Below, in pieces: positions 28,025 through 37,155 of a stretch of DNA of 64,000 nt. Position 1 is the stretch's first letter. Each line of letters starts with the position of its first letter. The position numbers and the translations under genes are program-made. Where the stretch lies: the NCBI RefSeq assembly GCF_003813865.1, contig NZ_RMVG01000003.1, forward strand, positions 124,001 to 188,000, read 5' to 3'. The DNA is from Candidatus Pantoea deserta. Lineage in GTDB: Bacteria > Pseudomonadota > Gammaproteobacteria > Enterobacterales > Enterobacteriaceae. Under the pieces are notes generated by a model. That model was not told where the DNA came from. It saw only the letters and a list, made by a program, of their open reading frames with translations, and ran no database searches.

Positions 28025-29419
28025 TTATGGTTGATTTAGCTGCTTGATCAGGGGAAGCAGCAATTGTGCTACCGCGGCGAAAACTGGCACCACGACTGAA
28101 TTACCAAACTGTTTGTATGCCTGGGTATCGGAAACAGGGATGCGAAAACGGTGCTCGCCCGGCGCTTCAAAGCCCATCAGACGGGCGCACTCGCGCGGCG
28201 ACAACCGGCGTGGACGCCGCGCCATATTGTCAGCGTTGCTGAAGTCCGCTTCGCCCAGCGCGGCATCCCAGCCGCGATCGATAAGGATTTCCGAACCGTC
28301 TTTGTAATAGCGTGCGGACAGGGTGCGCACGCAGACGTCTGCCTGTCGCGGATCGTTGAGGCCAAAACCAAAGCCGTTGCCTTTGGCCTTGTGTTTTCTG
28401 GCGTAGTCGTAGAGGTAACGCCACAGCTGGGCGGAGAGAATATATTTTTCCTCTGGCGCTGGGTCCAGCAGGCTTTGCAGGCTCGGCACCGCTGTCGGGT
28501 AGAGCCGACGGATGTCGCGCAGGGAGAAGGACTGGCTAAAAGCGTAGTCGCGGCGAATACCCACCAGCACAATACGTTCGCGATGCTGCGGCAGAAAGTG
28601 ACGCGCGTCGATAATTTTTGCGTCCGGCGCGTCGGTCGCGGCATCGGCCACGTCATATCCCAGCTCATCCAGCGTAGCCATAATAATGGCGAAAGTGCGC
28701 CCTTTATCGTGGCTTTTAAGGTTCTTGACGTTCTCCAGCACAAATATCGGCGGTTTTTTCGCGGCGATAATGCGCGCAACGTCGAAAAACAGCGTGCCCT
28801 GCGCTTCGCACTCAAAACCGTGGGCGCGGCCCAGCGCATTCTTTTTGCTGACGCCCGCCAGCGAGAAAGGCTGGCAGGGGAAACCGGCCAGCAACACCTG
28901 ATGATCGGGAATTTCCGCATCAATGTGGCGATAGATATCTGCTTCGTCATGCAGGCCCGCCGGCTGGGTAATAAGCCGGATGTCGGTATTAAAACGATGT
29001 TCCTGCGGATCGCTGTAGTGATTCGCCTTATAGGTGCGCACCGCTTCTTTGTTCCATTCGCTGGTAAATACGCACTTGCCGCCAATGGCGTCAAAGCCGC
29101 GGCGAATACCGCCAATGCCGGCAAACAGGTCAATAAAGCGGAACTGCGGGCAATCGTAATGAGCGGGACGGGCAGGCAGCAGGCTACGCAGCAGCGTTAA
29201 TTCTCTCTCACTCAGCGGCGGCAGGGCGCTTTTATTCTGGCGCAAACGCGTGAGCTGCTGCGGCGTCCAGTCGCGAAATCCCGCCTCATGAAACCTGGCT
29301 GCTAAGTCACGCGCAGCGTAGATGGCCAGCACCTGGCGCATCAGATCGGCGGTAGCGCTATCGGGAGAGAGAGGAGAAGCGGCGGGTTCCGCTGGTGCGG
29401 TGGCGTCATCGGCAAGCAT
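28025..29419 (-). CDS. dcm: DNA (cytosine-5)-methyltransferase Dcm
   Basis: This 464-residue C5 methyltransferase matches E. coli Dcm, which methylates the inner C of CCWGG. Motif I is DLFAGIGG (97-104), motif [10 protein letters not shown] with catalytic C182, motif VI VLENVKN, motif [16 protein letters not shown] and motif [12 protein letters not shown]. The long N-terminal region (first 90 residues) is typical of Dcm. In E. coli vsr overlaps the dcm 3' end on the same strand; here vsr is divergent, 166 bases away. Confidence 0.96.
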   Translation of the reverse strand: MLADDATAPAEPAASPLSPDSATADLMRQVLAIYAARDLAARFHEAGFRDWTPQQLTRLRQNKSALPPLSERELTLLRSLLPARPAHYDCPQFRFIDLFAGIGGIRRGFDAIGGKCVFTSEWNKEAVRTYKANHYSDPQEHRFNTDIRLITQPAGLHDEADIYRHIDAEIPDHQVLLAGFPCQPFSLAGVSKKNALGRAHGFECEAQGTLFFDVARIIAAKKPPIFVLENVKNLKSHDKGRTFAIIMATLDELGYDVADAATDAPDAKIIDARHFLPQHRERIVLVGIRRDYAFSQSFSLRDIRRLYPTAVPSLQSLLDPAPEEKYILSAQLWRYLYDYARKHKAKGNGFGFGLNDPRQADVCVRTLSARYYKDGSEILIDRGWDAALGEADFSNADNMARRPRRLSPRECARLMGFEAPGEHRFRIPVSDTQAYKQFGNSVVVPVFAAVAQLLLPLIKQLNQP

Positions 29420-29585
29420 GCTTTTTTCCTTAACAGTGAAGGGGCTATGCTAACACTCCTGAGGCGTCGAAGAAATTGGCGGGCGATGCCTTCAGGCTGC
29501 TTAAGGAAAGACAACAAGCGCAGCGGAAGCTTTCGCTTTCGTTGAGTCAGGCTAAAGTTGATAGAAAGGGCAAAAAGGAGACGCC

Positions 29586-30062
29586 ATGGCGGATGTACAT
29601 TCCAGCGCGACGCGCAGCAAGAATATGCGGGCTATACGCCAGCAGGATACCGCGATTGAACTGCGCGTCGCGCAACTGCTGAAAGATCGCGGCTTTGCCT
29701 ATCGCGTACAGGATAAAAACTTACCGGGCCGCCCCGATTTCGTGCTGCTGGATCAGCAGGCGATTATCTTTGTGCACGGCTGTTTCTGGCATCATCATCA
29801 CTGCTATCTTTTCAAAGTCCCGGCGACGCGCACCGAGTTCTGGACCGGTAAAATCAACAGCAACGTTGAGCGCGATAATCGCTATGTGCGTCAGCTTCAG
29901 GAGAGCGGCTGGAAGGTGCTGATTATCTGGGAGTGCGCGCTGCGCAATAAGCTGCGGCTCAGCGACAGCGATTTGCAGGAGCGGCTGGAGGAGTGGCTGC
30001 TGGCGATGGATCAAAGCGCGGAAATCGATCATAACGGTATTCAGCATTACCGGCCGCGTTAA
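29586..30062 (+). CDS. vsr: Very short patch repair endonuclease Vsr
   Basis: This 158-residue mismatch endonuclease nicks 5' of T in T:G mismatches arising from deamination of Dcm-methylated C. Motifs include RSKNMRAIRQQDTAIE, GRPDFVLL with the catalytic Asp, VHGCFWHHHHC with zinc and active-site residues, and FWTGKINSNVERD. AAGGAG precedes the ATG. It is divergent from dcm, unlike the overlapping E. coli order, so the two must be expressed separately. Confidence 0.96.
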   Translation: MADVHSSATRSKNMRAIRQQDTAIELRVAQLLKDRGFAYRVQDKNLPGRPDFVLLDQQAIIFVHGCFWHHHHCYLFKVPATRTEFWTGKINSNVERDNRYVRQLQESGWKVLIIWECALRNKLRLSDSDLQERLEEWLLAMDQSAEIDHNGIQHYRPR

Positions 30063-30128
30063 GGCTGGCTTGCCCTGGCGGGCTATAACGGGTTAGATTT
30101 CGCCTTCCTTCGCGATCGGGAGTTCGGC

Positions 30129-30401
30129 ATGAACAGTATCAAACTAACGGTTAAACGACTTTATCAGCTGCGCGATGAGCGTATGGTCAACTCGCATGCC
30201 ACGGCGCGCGTCTATGTTGGCGATACCCTGGTCGCGACGGAAGAGATAACCGGCATGACGGAAAGCCCGGTCAGTAAATATCTGCATGCAGGCGAGCTGA
30301 CCGGCGCTGTTCGCGTAGAGTGGGATTGCGACGGCATCGCGGAAATAACGGCTGCGACGCTGGAGCGCTGTCCCTGTTGTCAACATAACGAACCGGAATA
30401 A
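30129..30401 (+). CDS. Hypothetical protein, 90 residues
   Basis: This 90-residue protein between vsr and yedI has a beta-rich composition ([30 protein letters not shown]) and a C-terminal CPCC motif ([12 protein letters not shown]) that could bind metal or form disulphides. I do not recognise the family. An intact frame, a start with upstream GGGAG, and only ten bases to yedI suggest it is co-expressed with yedI. Confidence 0.65.
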   Translation: MNSIKLTVKRLYQLRDERMVNSHATARVYVGDTLVATEEITGMTESPVSKYLHAGELTGAVRVEWDCDGIAEITAATLERCPCCQHNEPE

Positions 30402-30411
30402 GGAAGACATT

Positions 30412-31323
30412 TTGGCAGGAACCAGCTTACTAACGTTACTCGATGATATTGCAACGCTTCTGGATGATATTTCCGTCATGGGAAAAGTGGCGGCAAAAAA
30501 AACGGCGGGCGTCCTGGGCGACGATTTGTCGCTGAATGCCCAGCAGGTGACAGGGGTTAAGGCCAATCGTGAGCTGCCGGTGGTATGGGGCGTCGCCAAA
30601 GGCTCTTTTCTCAATAAACTGATTCTGGTGCCGCTGGCGCTGCTGATTTCCGCTTTCGCGCCCTGGCTGATTACGCCGCTGCTGATGCTGGGCGGCGCTT
30701 ACCTCTGCTATGAAGGGGTCGAAAAAGTGCTGCACAGCCTGCAACATGACAAGCAGGAAAAGAGTCCTGAAGCGCGCCAGCAGCGGCTGAATAAACTGGC
30801 GCAGCAGGACCCGCGCGAGTTCGAGAAGAACAAGGTCAAGGGCGCGGTGCGCACTGACTTTATTCTCTCTGCTGAAATCGTCGCTATTACCCTCGGCATC
30901 GTTTCTGAGGCGCCGTTGTTAAACCAGGTGTTGATCCTCGCCGGTATCGCCATTCTGGTCACCATCGGCGTGTATGGCATCGTTGCCGCCATCGTGAAAC
31001 TTGACGATCTGGGCTACTGGCTCAAGGATAAATCTTCCGCCGTCGCGCAGGGCGTCGGGCGATTTTTGCTGGGTTTTGCGCCCTGGCTGATGAAGATTCT
31101 GTCAGTGGTCGGCACGCTGGCGATGTTTCTGGTCGGCGGCGGGATTATCGTTCATGGCCTGGCCCCGCTGCATCATCTGATTGAACAGATTACCGGCAAT
31201 ATGAGCGGGCTGGTGGCCAGCCTGCTCAGCAACGGCGCCAGCCTGGTGCTCGGCTTTATCGTTGGGTCGATTGTGCTGTTGGTGGTGAATCTGATTGCTA
31301 AACTGCGCGGTAAATCGGTATAA
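30412..31323 (+). CDS. yedI: DUF808 inner-membrane protein YedI
   Basis: This 303-residue membrane protein matches E. coli YedI (DUF808). Shared parts are [52 protein letters not shown] and [17 protein letters not shown]. It has six to eight hydrophobic segments; function is unknown. It starts with TTG at 30412, supported by AAGGA upstream and by the conserved MAG start of the family. Confidence 0.93.
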   Translation: MAGTSLLTLLDDIATLLDDISVMGKVAAKKTAGVLGDDLSLNAQQVTGVKANRELPVVWGVAKGSFLNKLILVPLALLISAFAPWLITPLLMLGGAYLCYEGVEKVLHSLQHDKQEKSPEARQQRLNKLAQQDPREFEKNKVKGAVRTDFILSAEIVAITLGIVSEAPLLNQVLILAGIAILVTIGVYGIVAAIVKLDDLGYWLKDKSSAVAQGVGRFLLGFAPWLMKILSVVGTLAMFLVGGGIIVHGLAPLHHLIEQITGNMSGLVASLLSNGASLVLGFIVGSIVLLVVNLIAKLRGKSV

Positions 31324-31365
31324 AGCAGCACTGCGATACGAGGTAAAGTCAGGAGAAAAGACGCC

Positions 31366-31497
31366 ATGAACGACGATATGTTTGAATTTGATATTGACGC
31401 CCAGCTGGAGCAGGCCGAAGCCAAAGCGGCGGAAAAGGTCAATGAAGTGCCTGACGACGCGGGCGATGAAGATGACTGCGAAGGCTGCAAAATCTGA
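31366..31497 (+). CDS. Small acidic protein with C-terminal CxxC
   Basis: A 43-residue frame begins at ATG 31366 after AGGAG and ends just before a strong terminator. The peptide begins MNDDMFEFDIDAQLEQ, is highly acidic and ends DDCEGCKI, so a C-x-x-C pair lies at the tail. It follows yedI by 42 bases and is probably the last gene of that transcript. No family is recognised. Ribosome site and terminator support it. Confidence 0.65.
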   Translation: MNDDMFEFDIDAQLEQAEAKAAEKVNEVPDDAGDEDDCEGCKI

Positions 31498-31516
31498 TTC
31501 AGGCCTGAAAAATGTT

Positions 31517-31549
31517 AAAAGCGGATAATAAATTTTATCCGCTTTTTTT
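31517..31549 (+). terminator. Rho-independent terminator of the yedI transcript
   Basis: AAAAGCGGATAA pairs with TTATCCGCTTTT around a short AT loop, followed by TTTT. It lies 20 bases after the small acidic gene. Confidence 0.92.
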
Positions 31550-31673
31550 ATTTTCAACATTTCTTACTGCTTTATTCTGAATTTGCATTTTTTTGCCCGT
31601 CTTTACGAGCAAGAAGTCCGGATGGCTGCTATAGATAAAAAGGTTCTGATAACGGTCAAAAGGAGGACGCAAC

Positions 31674-31853
31674 ATGGTTTTTATGATCAGTGATGAAGTT
31701 CGGCACAAAGAGGGTGGACCGGCTATGGTCGTCACCGGCTATGCCAGCGGAATGGTGGAGTGTCGCTGGTATGACGGTTATGCCGTGCGTCGCGAGGCAT
31801 ATCATCAGGATGAGCTGAGCCATTTCCATGCTGAGACGCCACTCGCCAGCTAA
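31674..31853 (+). CDS. yodC: YodC family small protein (DUF2158)
   Basis: This 59-residue protein closely matches E. coli YodC: KEGGPAMVVTGYASGMVECR and WYDGYAVRREAYH. It is an SH3-like small protein of unknown role. A near-perfect AAAAGGAGG ribosome site precedes ATG 31674. It lies beside dgcQ as in E. coli. Confidence 0.92.
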   Translation: MVFMISDEVRHKEGGPAMVVTGYASGMVECRWYDGYAVRREAYHQDELSHFHAETPLAS

Positions 31854-31962
31854 GTTCGCCGTAACGGGGATGCTTTGCCCATCCCCCGTGACTTCACGCA
31901 GTTTTTCCCTCGGTACGCCTGCTATACTCGCCAGATCTTAGTTATCCGGAGCATCGTCGCTG

Positions 31963-33615
31963 ATGGCTGTTTTGCCGCTCTCTGTCCGGACATTACGTCC
32001 TGCGCTGCGTATTCATCTCGTCTTTTTAGCGGTCTTCCTTTTCTCTTCATTTCTCACCTGGCGTGAGCTGCACACCCTCAAAATCAACTATGAAGACCGA
32101 CAGCGCGCCGCGCTGGTGGATATGCAAAACGGGCTGGAGAGTCAGTTTCAGGAGAGCATCGACGGCATGATCTATTACCGCCGCATGTTCAACTACGCGC
32201 TGGCGCACCCGCTTGATGCCGACCACGGTCGCCGGGCGCTGCTTGAATTTCAGCAGCTGCGTTCTCAGCCCGCCTGGCAACTGCGCCTCAATATGTCGCG
32301 CAGTATGCCGATCAACGGCGTCAGCGATAGCTGGCTGACGCACGACAGCCTGCTACAGCGAGACGCGGCCCGGATGGACGCTGAGCTGCGAGCGGCCATG
32401 GAGTTTAGTTTTATTTTGCAGTTCAGCGATCCGGACACCGATTTCCATACGCGCTTCTGGTACACCTCTCGCGCTGGTTTTTTTATCAGCTCGCGCCCGC
32501 CGCATGACCTTTCAACCCTGGCCGCCAGCTACGCCACTATGGTATCGCGCCCGTGGTTTCGGGCCATGCAGGCAACCGCGGACGATGCTAAACAGCTGCG
32601 CTGGTCTGGTGTTTATCAGGGCGCAGAGCGCGAGGGCGCGATGCTGACGGCCAGCACGGCGGTGTTTAACGATGGCTACTGGTATGGCGTGCTGTCGATG
32701 GATTTTACCCGACAGCGTATTGACGCGCTGCTGAACAGAATGCGTCACAGCGCCTTACAGGGCAGCGTGGTGCTGCTGGATAACATGCAACGGCCGATTG
32801 CGTCGCTTGATGCGGCAGACAGCAAAGCGCTAAGCCAGCAGGCGCAGCGACTGCTGAGCGCGCAAATGGCCCGTCAGCCGCAGGGTTCGCTACGGCTGGA
32901 GCATCAGTTTATTAGCTGGAGCAAGCTGAGGAATGTCGATGGCTATCTGCTGAATCAGCAAACGCTGACGCAAGGGCTACGGCAGGATTTAGGACGCGCC
33001 ACCCTGTTTATGTTAAGCATGTGGCTGCTGTTTGTCCTGCTATTGCTGCTGGCGCATCAGGTGGTTATTCGTCTGGTCACCCGCTTAAGCGATCTCTCCG
33101 CCACGCTGGCCTGGCGCGCCAGCTATGATGGTCTGACGCAGTTGCTTAACCGCAGCGCTTTTTTTGAACGTTTTGAGGCGCAAGCGGCGCGCTGCCGGCA
33201 GCTGAATGCGCCGCTGGCGGTCATTCAGCTGGATATCGATCACTTTAAAGCGGTAAACGACAGCTGGGGACATCAGGCGGGCGATGCGGCATTAACGCGC
33301 GTTGCGGCGATCATTGCGCAGACGCTGCGTAAAAACGACCTTGCCGGACGCGTCGGGGGCGAAGAGTTTTGCGTTGTGCTGCCGGAAACCACGCTGGCGG
33401 ACGCAGAGCAGGTGGCGGAACGTATACGCCAGCGTCTTGGCGCGGAGATCATTGAGGTCAGCCCTGACGGGGTATTCGGCGTGACGCTCTCCGCTGGCGT
33501 AGCAAACAGCGAAGAGCAGGGGGACTATCGTGCGCAGAACTTGCAGGCGGAGGCGGACCGCCGACTTTATCTGGCGAAAAGCCGGGGCCGTAATCGCGTG
33601 GTGGCCAGTGATTAA
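31963..33615 (+). CDS. dgcQ: Membrane diguanylate cyclase DgcQ-like
   Basis: This 550-residue protein makes cyclic di-GMP. It has an N-terminal membrane segment (about 15-32), a large periplasmic sensor part (SRSMPINGVSDSWL, TSRAGFFIS, WYGVLSM), a second membrane segment near 345-370 and a C-terminal GGDEF domain. The active-site loop is GGEEF (465-469) and DIDHFK binds metal. The sensor motifs match E. coli DgcQ (YedQ). Neighbouring yodC and yedP support the assignment. It overlaps the convergent gpgS by four bases at the stop codons. Confidence 0.9.
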   Translation: MAVLPLSVRTLRPALRIHLVFLAVFLFSSFLTWRELHTLKINYEDRQRAALVDMQNGLESQFQESIDGMIYYRRMFNYALAHPLDADHGRRALLEFQQLRSQPAWQLRLNMSRSMPINGVSDSWLTHDSLLQRDAARMDAELRAAMEFSFILQFSDPDTDFHTRFWYTSRAGFFISSRPPHDLSTLAASYATMVSRPWFRAMQATADDAKQLRWSGVYQGAEREGAMLTASTAVFNDGYWYGVLSMDFTRQRIDALLNRMRHSALQGSVVLLDNMQRPIASLDAADSKALSQQAQRLLSAQMARQPQGSLRLEHQFISWSKLRNVDGYLLNQQTLTQGLRQDLGRATLFMLSMWLLFVLLLLLAHQVVIRLVTRLSDLSATLAWRASYDGLTQLLNRSAFFERFEAQAARCRQLNAPLAVIQLDIDHFKAVNDSWGHQAGDAALTRVAAIIAQTLRKNDLAGRVGGEEFCVVLPETTLADAEQVAERIRQRLGAEIIEVSPDGVFGVTLSAGVANSEEQGDYRAQNLQAEADRRLYLAKSRGRNRVVASD

Positions 33616-34832
33616 ACCTTGCCGTCGTTATCTTCCTCCACCGCCTGATAGATGCGTTGCAGAATATCAGGGAAAGCCGACTGCACGCGGCTCCAGCTTG
33701 GAATAAAGGGCTTGTCGTTAGGGCGTTCAATAAACGCCTGACCCGCTTCCAGGATCGACTGCGTAAACATCTCTACCGCCGCCTCTTCAATATGCTGGTC
33801 GAACTTCAGCCCGTTCATCGCGGCTTCGTGGTTGTAGATCTCCATCATGTCCAGCGCGTTGCGGTAGTAGGTCGCCTTCAGTACCCGGAACGAATCGCTG
33901 GTCATCGGCACCCCCATAGTAGCCAGCTTGCGCAGCAGGGACTGGACGATGTCGCTGCTCATGCGCTTCAGGCCGCCCGTACCGTCATCCTCCGCCAGCG
34001 GCTGATGTTTGTGGTCGTAATTGTGCGCAATTTCTACCTGGCAGGTCTGCCGCGTGGTGTAGTTGCGATAGATCTCTGACAGCACGCCGATCTCCAGTCC
34101 CCAGTCGCCGGGAATTTTTATGCCGTTCAGTACATGGGTGCGCATTGCAAACTCACCCGACAGGGGATAGCGGAAGCTGGAGAGGTAATCAAGATACTCT
34201 GAATGGCCATAGACCTTTTGCAGCGAGCGCAGCAGCGGGCCGACCAGCAGGCGACCCACGCGGCCATTAAGCTTGCCATCCGCCACGCGCGCGTAAAAGC
34301 CTTTGCAAAATTCATACTGAAACGCCGGATTGGCCAGCGGATAAAGCAGGCGAGCCAGCATGCCGCGTTCATAGGTCACGATGTCGCAGTCATGCAGCGC
34401 CACGCACTGGGTGCGATCGGACGCCAGCGTAAAGCCGGTACAGAACCAGACATTACGGCCTTTACCAGGCTGGGAGGGCGACAGGCCCTCTTTATCCAGC
34501 TCGGCGTCAATGGCTTTCAGGCGCGGGCCGTCATTCCATAAAATGCGATGGCGCTGCGGCAGGCGCGAGAAAAATTCGCGCGCATAGAGAAACTGATCGC
34601 GGTCGGCGCGATCCAGACCGATAACGATCTCATCCAGATAGGGCACTTTCGCCAGCTCATCGACAATATGACTCAGGGCGGGGCCTTCCAGCTCTGAAAA
34701 GAGCGACGGCAAAATCAGACCCATCTTGCGTTTTCGCGCGAAGCGCACCATCTCTTTTTCCAGCGACTCTACGCTGCGATTGGTTAAGTTGTGAAAATTG
34801 GTAATCACGCCATTCTGATAAAAATCACTCAT
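33612..34832 (-). CDS. gpgS: Glucosyl-3-phosphoglycerate synthase
   Basis: This 406-residue GT81-type glycosyltransferase transfers glucose from an NDP-sugar to 3-phosphoglycerate, the first step to the osmolyte glucosylglycerate. Motifs are MGLILPSLFSELEGPAL, the DxD-like metal site LHDCDIVTYERGML, and the substrate region GEFAMRTHVL with DWGLEIGVLSE. A phosphatase gene of the matching family lies 32 bases upstream on the same strand, so both enzymes of the pathway form an operon. E. coli keeps only the phosphatase (yedP). Confidence 0.85.
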   Translation of the reverse strand: MSDFYQNGVITNFHNLTNRSVESLEKEMVRFARKRKMGLILPSLFSELEGPALSHIVDELAKVPYLDEIVIGLDRADRDQFLYAREFFSRLPQRHRILWNDGPRLKAIDAELDKEGLSPSQPGKGRNVWFCTGFTLASDRTQCVALHDCDIVTYERGMLARLLYPLANPAFQYEFCKGFYARVADGKLNGRVGRLLVGPLLRSLQKVYGHSEYLDYLSSFRYPLSGEFAMRTHVLNGIKIPGDWGLEIGVLSEIYRNYTTRQTCQVEIAHNYDHKHQPLAEDDGTGGLKRMSSDIVQSLLRKLATMGVPMTSDSFRVLKATYYRNALDMMEIYNHEAAMNGLKFDQHIEEAAVEMFTQSILEAGQAFIERPNDKPFIPSWSRVQSAFPDILQRIYQAVEEDNDGKV

Positions 34833-34864
34833 CGCGCTATCCTTTTATAAACGGTGGGTGCGGC

Positions 34865-35653
34865 TTAATGGTGTTGGGTCAGAAAATAGTCGAGGCCTTC
34901 TTTCCAGCCTTCCGGACCATAGTGCGCCGTATGGTAGACCTGCTGCGTATCCTCTCTTGTCAGCCTTACCGGCGTTTTGCTGTAGCCTTTAATCACCACG
35001 GCATGCTGCACCGCATCAAGCATCGGCGCATCGTTCGGGCCATCGCCGAGGCCGATGGTGACAGGAGCATTGTCGTACTGGCCGAGCAGCCAGCTCAGGG
35101 CTTCGCCTTTACCGCTCCCCGCAGGCATGACGTGCCAGAAACGACCGCCCTGCGTCAGCTGTAGCCGCTGCTGCGCCAGGGCGTTGCGAAACGCCTCCAG
35201 CTTCTCCTCTTCATCACGCCAGACAATCACCTCTGAGGCTTCGCGCTGACGCGCCAGCGCCGATTCGCTTTCGCTAAGCCCGGTCATTGCCGCTACCTGG
35301 GGATCGCTAAAATCGCAGAAGCCCTGAAAGCGAAAGCGGCGCTGTAACTCGCTGAGCGACTGGCAGAGCGCGTCATAGTCGGGACTGTCAGACGGAATGC
35401 GCACTCGCCGTTGCGCCGACATCTGCACAACCGCGCCGTTTTCAGCAATAAAAGGGAGTCCTGTCAGTCCAAGCCGTTTTTGTAGCGGCACGATCTCTGC
35501 GGCCGTTTTACTGGAGCAGAGCACCACCGGCACCTGATGCCGCTGTAGCTCGGCCAGCCAGTCAGCGGCGGCATCCCAGCGGTAGGTATGATGATCGAGC
35601 AGGGAGCCGTCCAGATCGGTGACGATTAACAGCGGCTGTTGCAAACTCGGCAT
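34865..35653 (-). CDS. yedP: HAD-family phosphoglycosylglycerate phosphatase (YedP/MpgP)
   Basis: This 262-residue HAD phosphatase of the mannosyl-3-phosphoglycerate phosphatase family has the nucleophile motif VTDLDGSLLD, then LCSSKTAAEIVPLQ, GLPFIAENGAV and the metal motif GLGDGPNDAPML. With gpgS downstream it most likely dephosphorylates glucosyl-3-phosphoglycerate. It precedes gpgS by 32 bases; AGGAGAC is upstream of the ATG. Confidence 0.88.
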   Translation of the reverse strand: MPSLQQPLLIVTDLDGSLLDHHTYRWDAAADWLAELQRHQVPVVLCSSKTAAEIVPLQKRLGLTGLPFIAENGAVVQMSAQRRVRIPSDSPDYDALCQSLSELQRRFRFQGFCDFSDPQVAAMTGLSESESALARQREASEVIVWRDEEEKLEAFRNALAQQRLQLTQGGRFWHVMPAGSGKGEALSWLLGQYDNAPVTIGLGDGPNDAPMLDAVQHAVVIKGYSKTPVRLTREDTQQVYHTAHYGPEGWKEGLDYFLTQHH

Positions 35654-35885
35654 AACGGTCTCCTGACGACATTAACTGGCGGATTTTCAGTATGATAGTT
35701 GAAGCCCGTTTGCGCCTTCTTTTCGCCGACGGTGGCAAATTTCCAGGATTATTCCTAAAACGCAGCGGCGGTCAGCGGCGAAATGCACAAAAAGCGCGCA
35801 GCGCTGAGCCGCGCCGCTCAGGCGGTTGCAGGCGATTTTGGGTAGCTTTAGCAGAAAATGTTGCAAATTTGTGCATAGCTAAGAC

Positions 35886-35913
35886 TTGTCTTAAGCGCTG
35901 CCAGGCGTACTCT
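35886..35913 (+). promoter_or_regulatory. Probable dsrA promoter
   Basis: TTGTCT (35886-35891) and TACTCT (35908-35913) are separated by 16 bases and place transcription start near 35919-35921, at the expected 5' end of the DsrA homologue. Confidence 0.6.
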
Positions 35914-35919
35914 GCAAAG

Positions 35920-35988
35920 GCATCAAGCATTTCCTGGTGTAACGAATCTGGCAGTCAATTACCCGGCGATCCCTGCCGGGCATTTTTT
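35920..35988 (+). ncRNA. dsrA: DsrA small RNA, short form
   Basis: The stretch ATTTCCTGGTGTAACGAAT is identical to the rpoS-pairing part of E. coli DsrA as I recall it, and lies in a 5' stem (CATCA with TGGTG). The RNA ends in a stem CCCGGC/GCCGGG followed by CATTTTTT at 35988. Position beside yodD/yedP and on the strand opposite rcsA is as in E. coli. The predicted length is about 69 bases versus 87 in E. coli; the missing part is the middle stem-loop that pairs with hns mRNA. Activation of rpoS translation is inferred from the conserved region. Confidence 0.82.
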
Positions 35989-35998
35989 ATCCGCCCGA

Positions 35999-36232
35999 TC
36001 AGCGGTTCATTTCATTGCAGGAGCAATCGCGGATATCCAGCTCATACTCATCCGCCAGCTCAATACTGCTGCCCCAGGCTCTGCCGCCGGTTCTGAGATG
36101 GCGGCTGTTGTCTGCTTCCGTAAAATTTTTCAGAGGTTCTGGCGTATGGCGCTGAATAGTTTCCAGCAGCGAATCAACGTCAGGTCTCGCGCTGGGCTGA
36201 AGGTCAGCGGCGCGTTCGTCTGTTGGGACCAT
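35999..36232 (-). CDS. yodD: YodD-like small protein
   Basis: This 77-residue protein matches E. coli YodD, mainly at the C-terminus (ELADEYELDIRD and NEMNR) and in the DVDSLLETI segment. E. coli YodD is linked to stress; function is unknown. AAGGAGAG precedes ATG 36232. It is convergent with dsrA, whose terminator lies 11 bases from its stop. Confidence 0.85.
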   Translation of the reverse strand: MVPTDERAADLQPSARPDVDSLLETIQRHTPEPLKNFTEADNSRHLRTGGRAWGSSIELADEYELDIRDCSCNEMNR

Positions 36233-36353
36233 CTTCGCTCTCCTTTTTGTGAAAAGGATATACAGACTCTCCGGCCGCAGGATACGGCGGATCGATTAAG
36301 TATAGACGGCGGGGCGCGGTGGCGACGGGCAGGGCGAAGAGGAAACGGCAGAT

Positions 36354-36378
36354 AAAAAAAAGCCCGCGCTGCGCGGGC
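36354..36378 (-). terminator. Terminator pointing left, upstream of yodD
   Basis: GCCCGCG and CGCGGGC form a perfect stem with a three-base loop; on the minus strand eight T residues follow. It lies about 120 bases upstream of yodD, where it would stop leftward readthrough or an unseen minus-strand RNA. Nothing else is evident in 36379-36589 except the AT-rich yqaE promoter region. Confidence 0.8.
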
Positions 36379-36589
36379 AAAATCCTTGTTACTTTTAGGT
36401 TGACTGCGCCTTTAGGGTTGGTGCAGTGAGGAAAGTGTAAAAGGTTGCCCTGTCAGAAGTCTTGTCGCGAAACGTTAAGAAATTGAAAAAGCGCTCCCTT
36501 ACCTAAATTTACCTGCTTTTTCCTTGATAAACAGGATCATCATCTATAGTTAGAAGCGGAGTTAAATCATAAGGCTACAAGGAGAGACT

Positions 36590-36748
36590 ATGGATTTATT
36601 ACGTATCATTATTGCGATTATTTTGCCTCCGCTGGGTGTATTTTTGCAGGTCGGTTTTGGCGGCGCGTTCTGGCTTAATATTCTGCTGACGCTCTGCGGC
36701 TATATTCCGGGTATCGTCCACGCGGTTTGGGTGATTGCGCGTCGCTGA
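36590..36748 (+). CDS. YqaE/Pmp3 family small membrane protein
   Basis: This 52-residue protein has two membrane helices and the Pmp3 signature: LLRIIIAIILPPLGVFLQ then NILLTLCGYIPGIVHAVWV. Pmp3 proteins affect membrane potential and salt tolerance in yeast and plants; E. coli YqaE is a stress-induced relative. AAGGAGAG precedes ATG 36590. Its place between yodD and dsrB, both stress-linked genes, fits an RpoS-type function. Confidence 0.93.
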   Translation: MDLLRIIIAIILPPLGVFLQVGFGGAFWLNILLTLCGYIPGIVHAVWVIARR

Positions 36749-36802
36749 GCGAAGCCTCTTCGTTTACACTGATGCTCAGGAAAATCATCAGGAGAAACGC
36801 GC

Positions 36803-36997
36803 ATGAAGGTCAATGACCGCGTCACCGTTAAGACCGACGGCGGCCCACGCCGCCTCGGTACTGTCCTCGCCGTTGAGCCATTTAACGAAGGCGTGATGTA
36901 TCTGGTCGCGCTGGAGGATTACCCGCTGGGCATTTGGTTTCTTAATGAGGGCGATCATCCGGACGGGGTATTTGTCGAACCCTATACGGAAAGTTAA
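36803..36997 (+). CDS. dsrB: DsrB family protein
   Basis: This 64-residue protein is nearly identical in its first half to E. coli DsrB ([17 protein letters not shown] then [14 protein letters not shown]). DsrB is a small sigma-S-dependent protein of unknown function next to rcsA. CAGGAGAA precedes the ATG. Confidence 0.95.
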   Translation: MKVNDRVTVKTDGGPRRLGTVLAVEPFNEGVMYLVALEDYPLGIWFLNEGDHPDGVFVEPYTES

Positions 36998-37083
36998 AGG
37001 CTGAACCCCGGCTCAGCGAGCGGAAAGGTGGGCTGTTTCGCAGCGCAGACAAGCCTGATTCACGCGCGGATGCCCGATAGAGT

Positions 37084-37106
37084 AAAGGAGCCATTAAGGC
37101 TCCTTT
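37084..37106. terminator. Bidirectional terminator between dsrB and the chemoreceptor
   Basis: AAAGGAGCC and GGCTCCTTT form a perfect nine-base stem with an ATTAA loop. Short T runs flank it on both strands, and the two genes converge here. Confidence 0.75.
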
Positions 37107-37155
37107 ATCACGTTTAGCCTCTGATAGCAGGGCGGCGCACTGGCGGACCCCGATG

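Noticed and set aside
28151..29200. A 349-codon plus-strand frame opposite dcm.
   Set aside because: It is a high-GC shadow of dcm, which has all methyltransferase motifs on the other strand.
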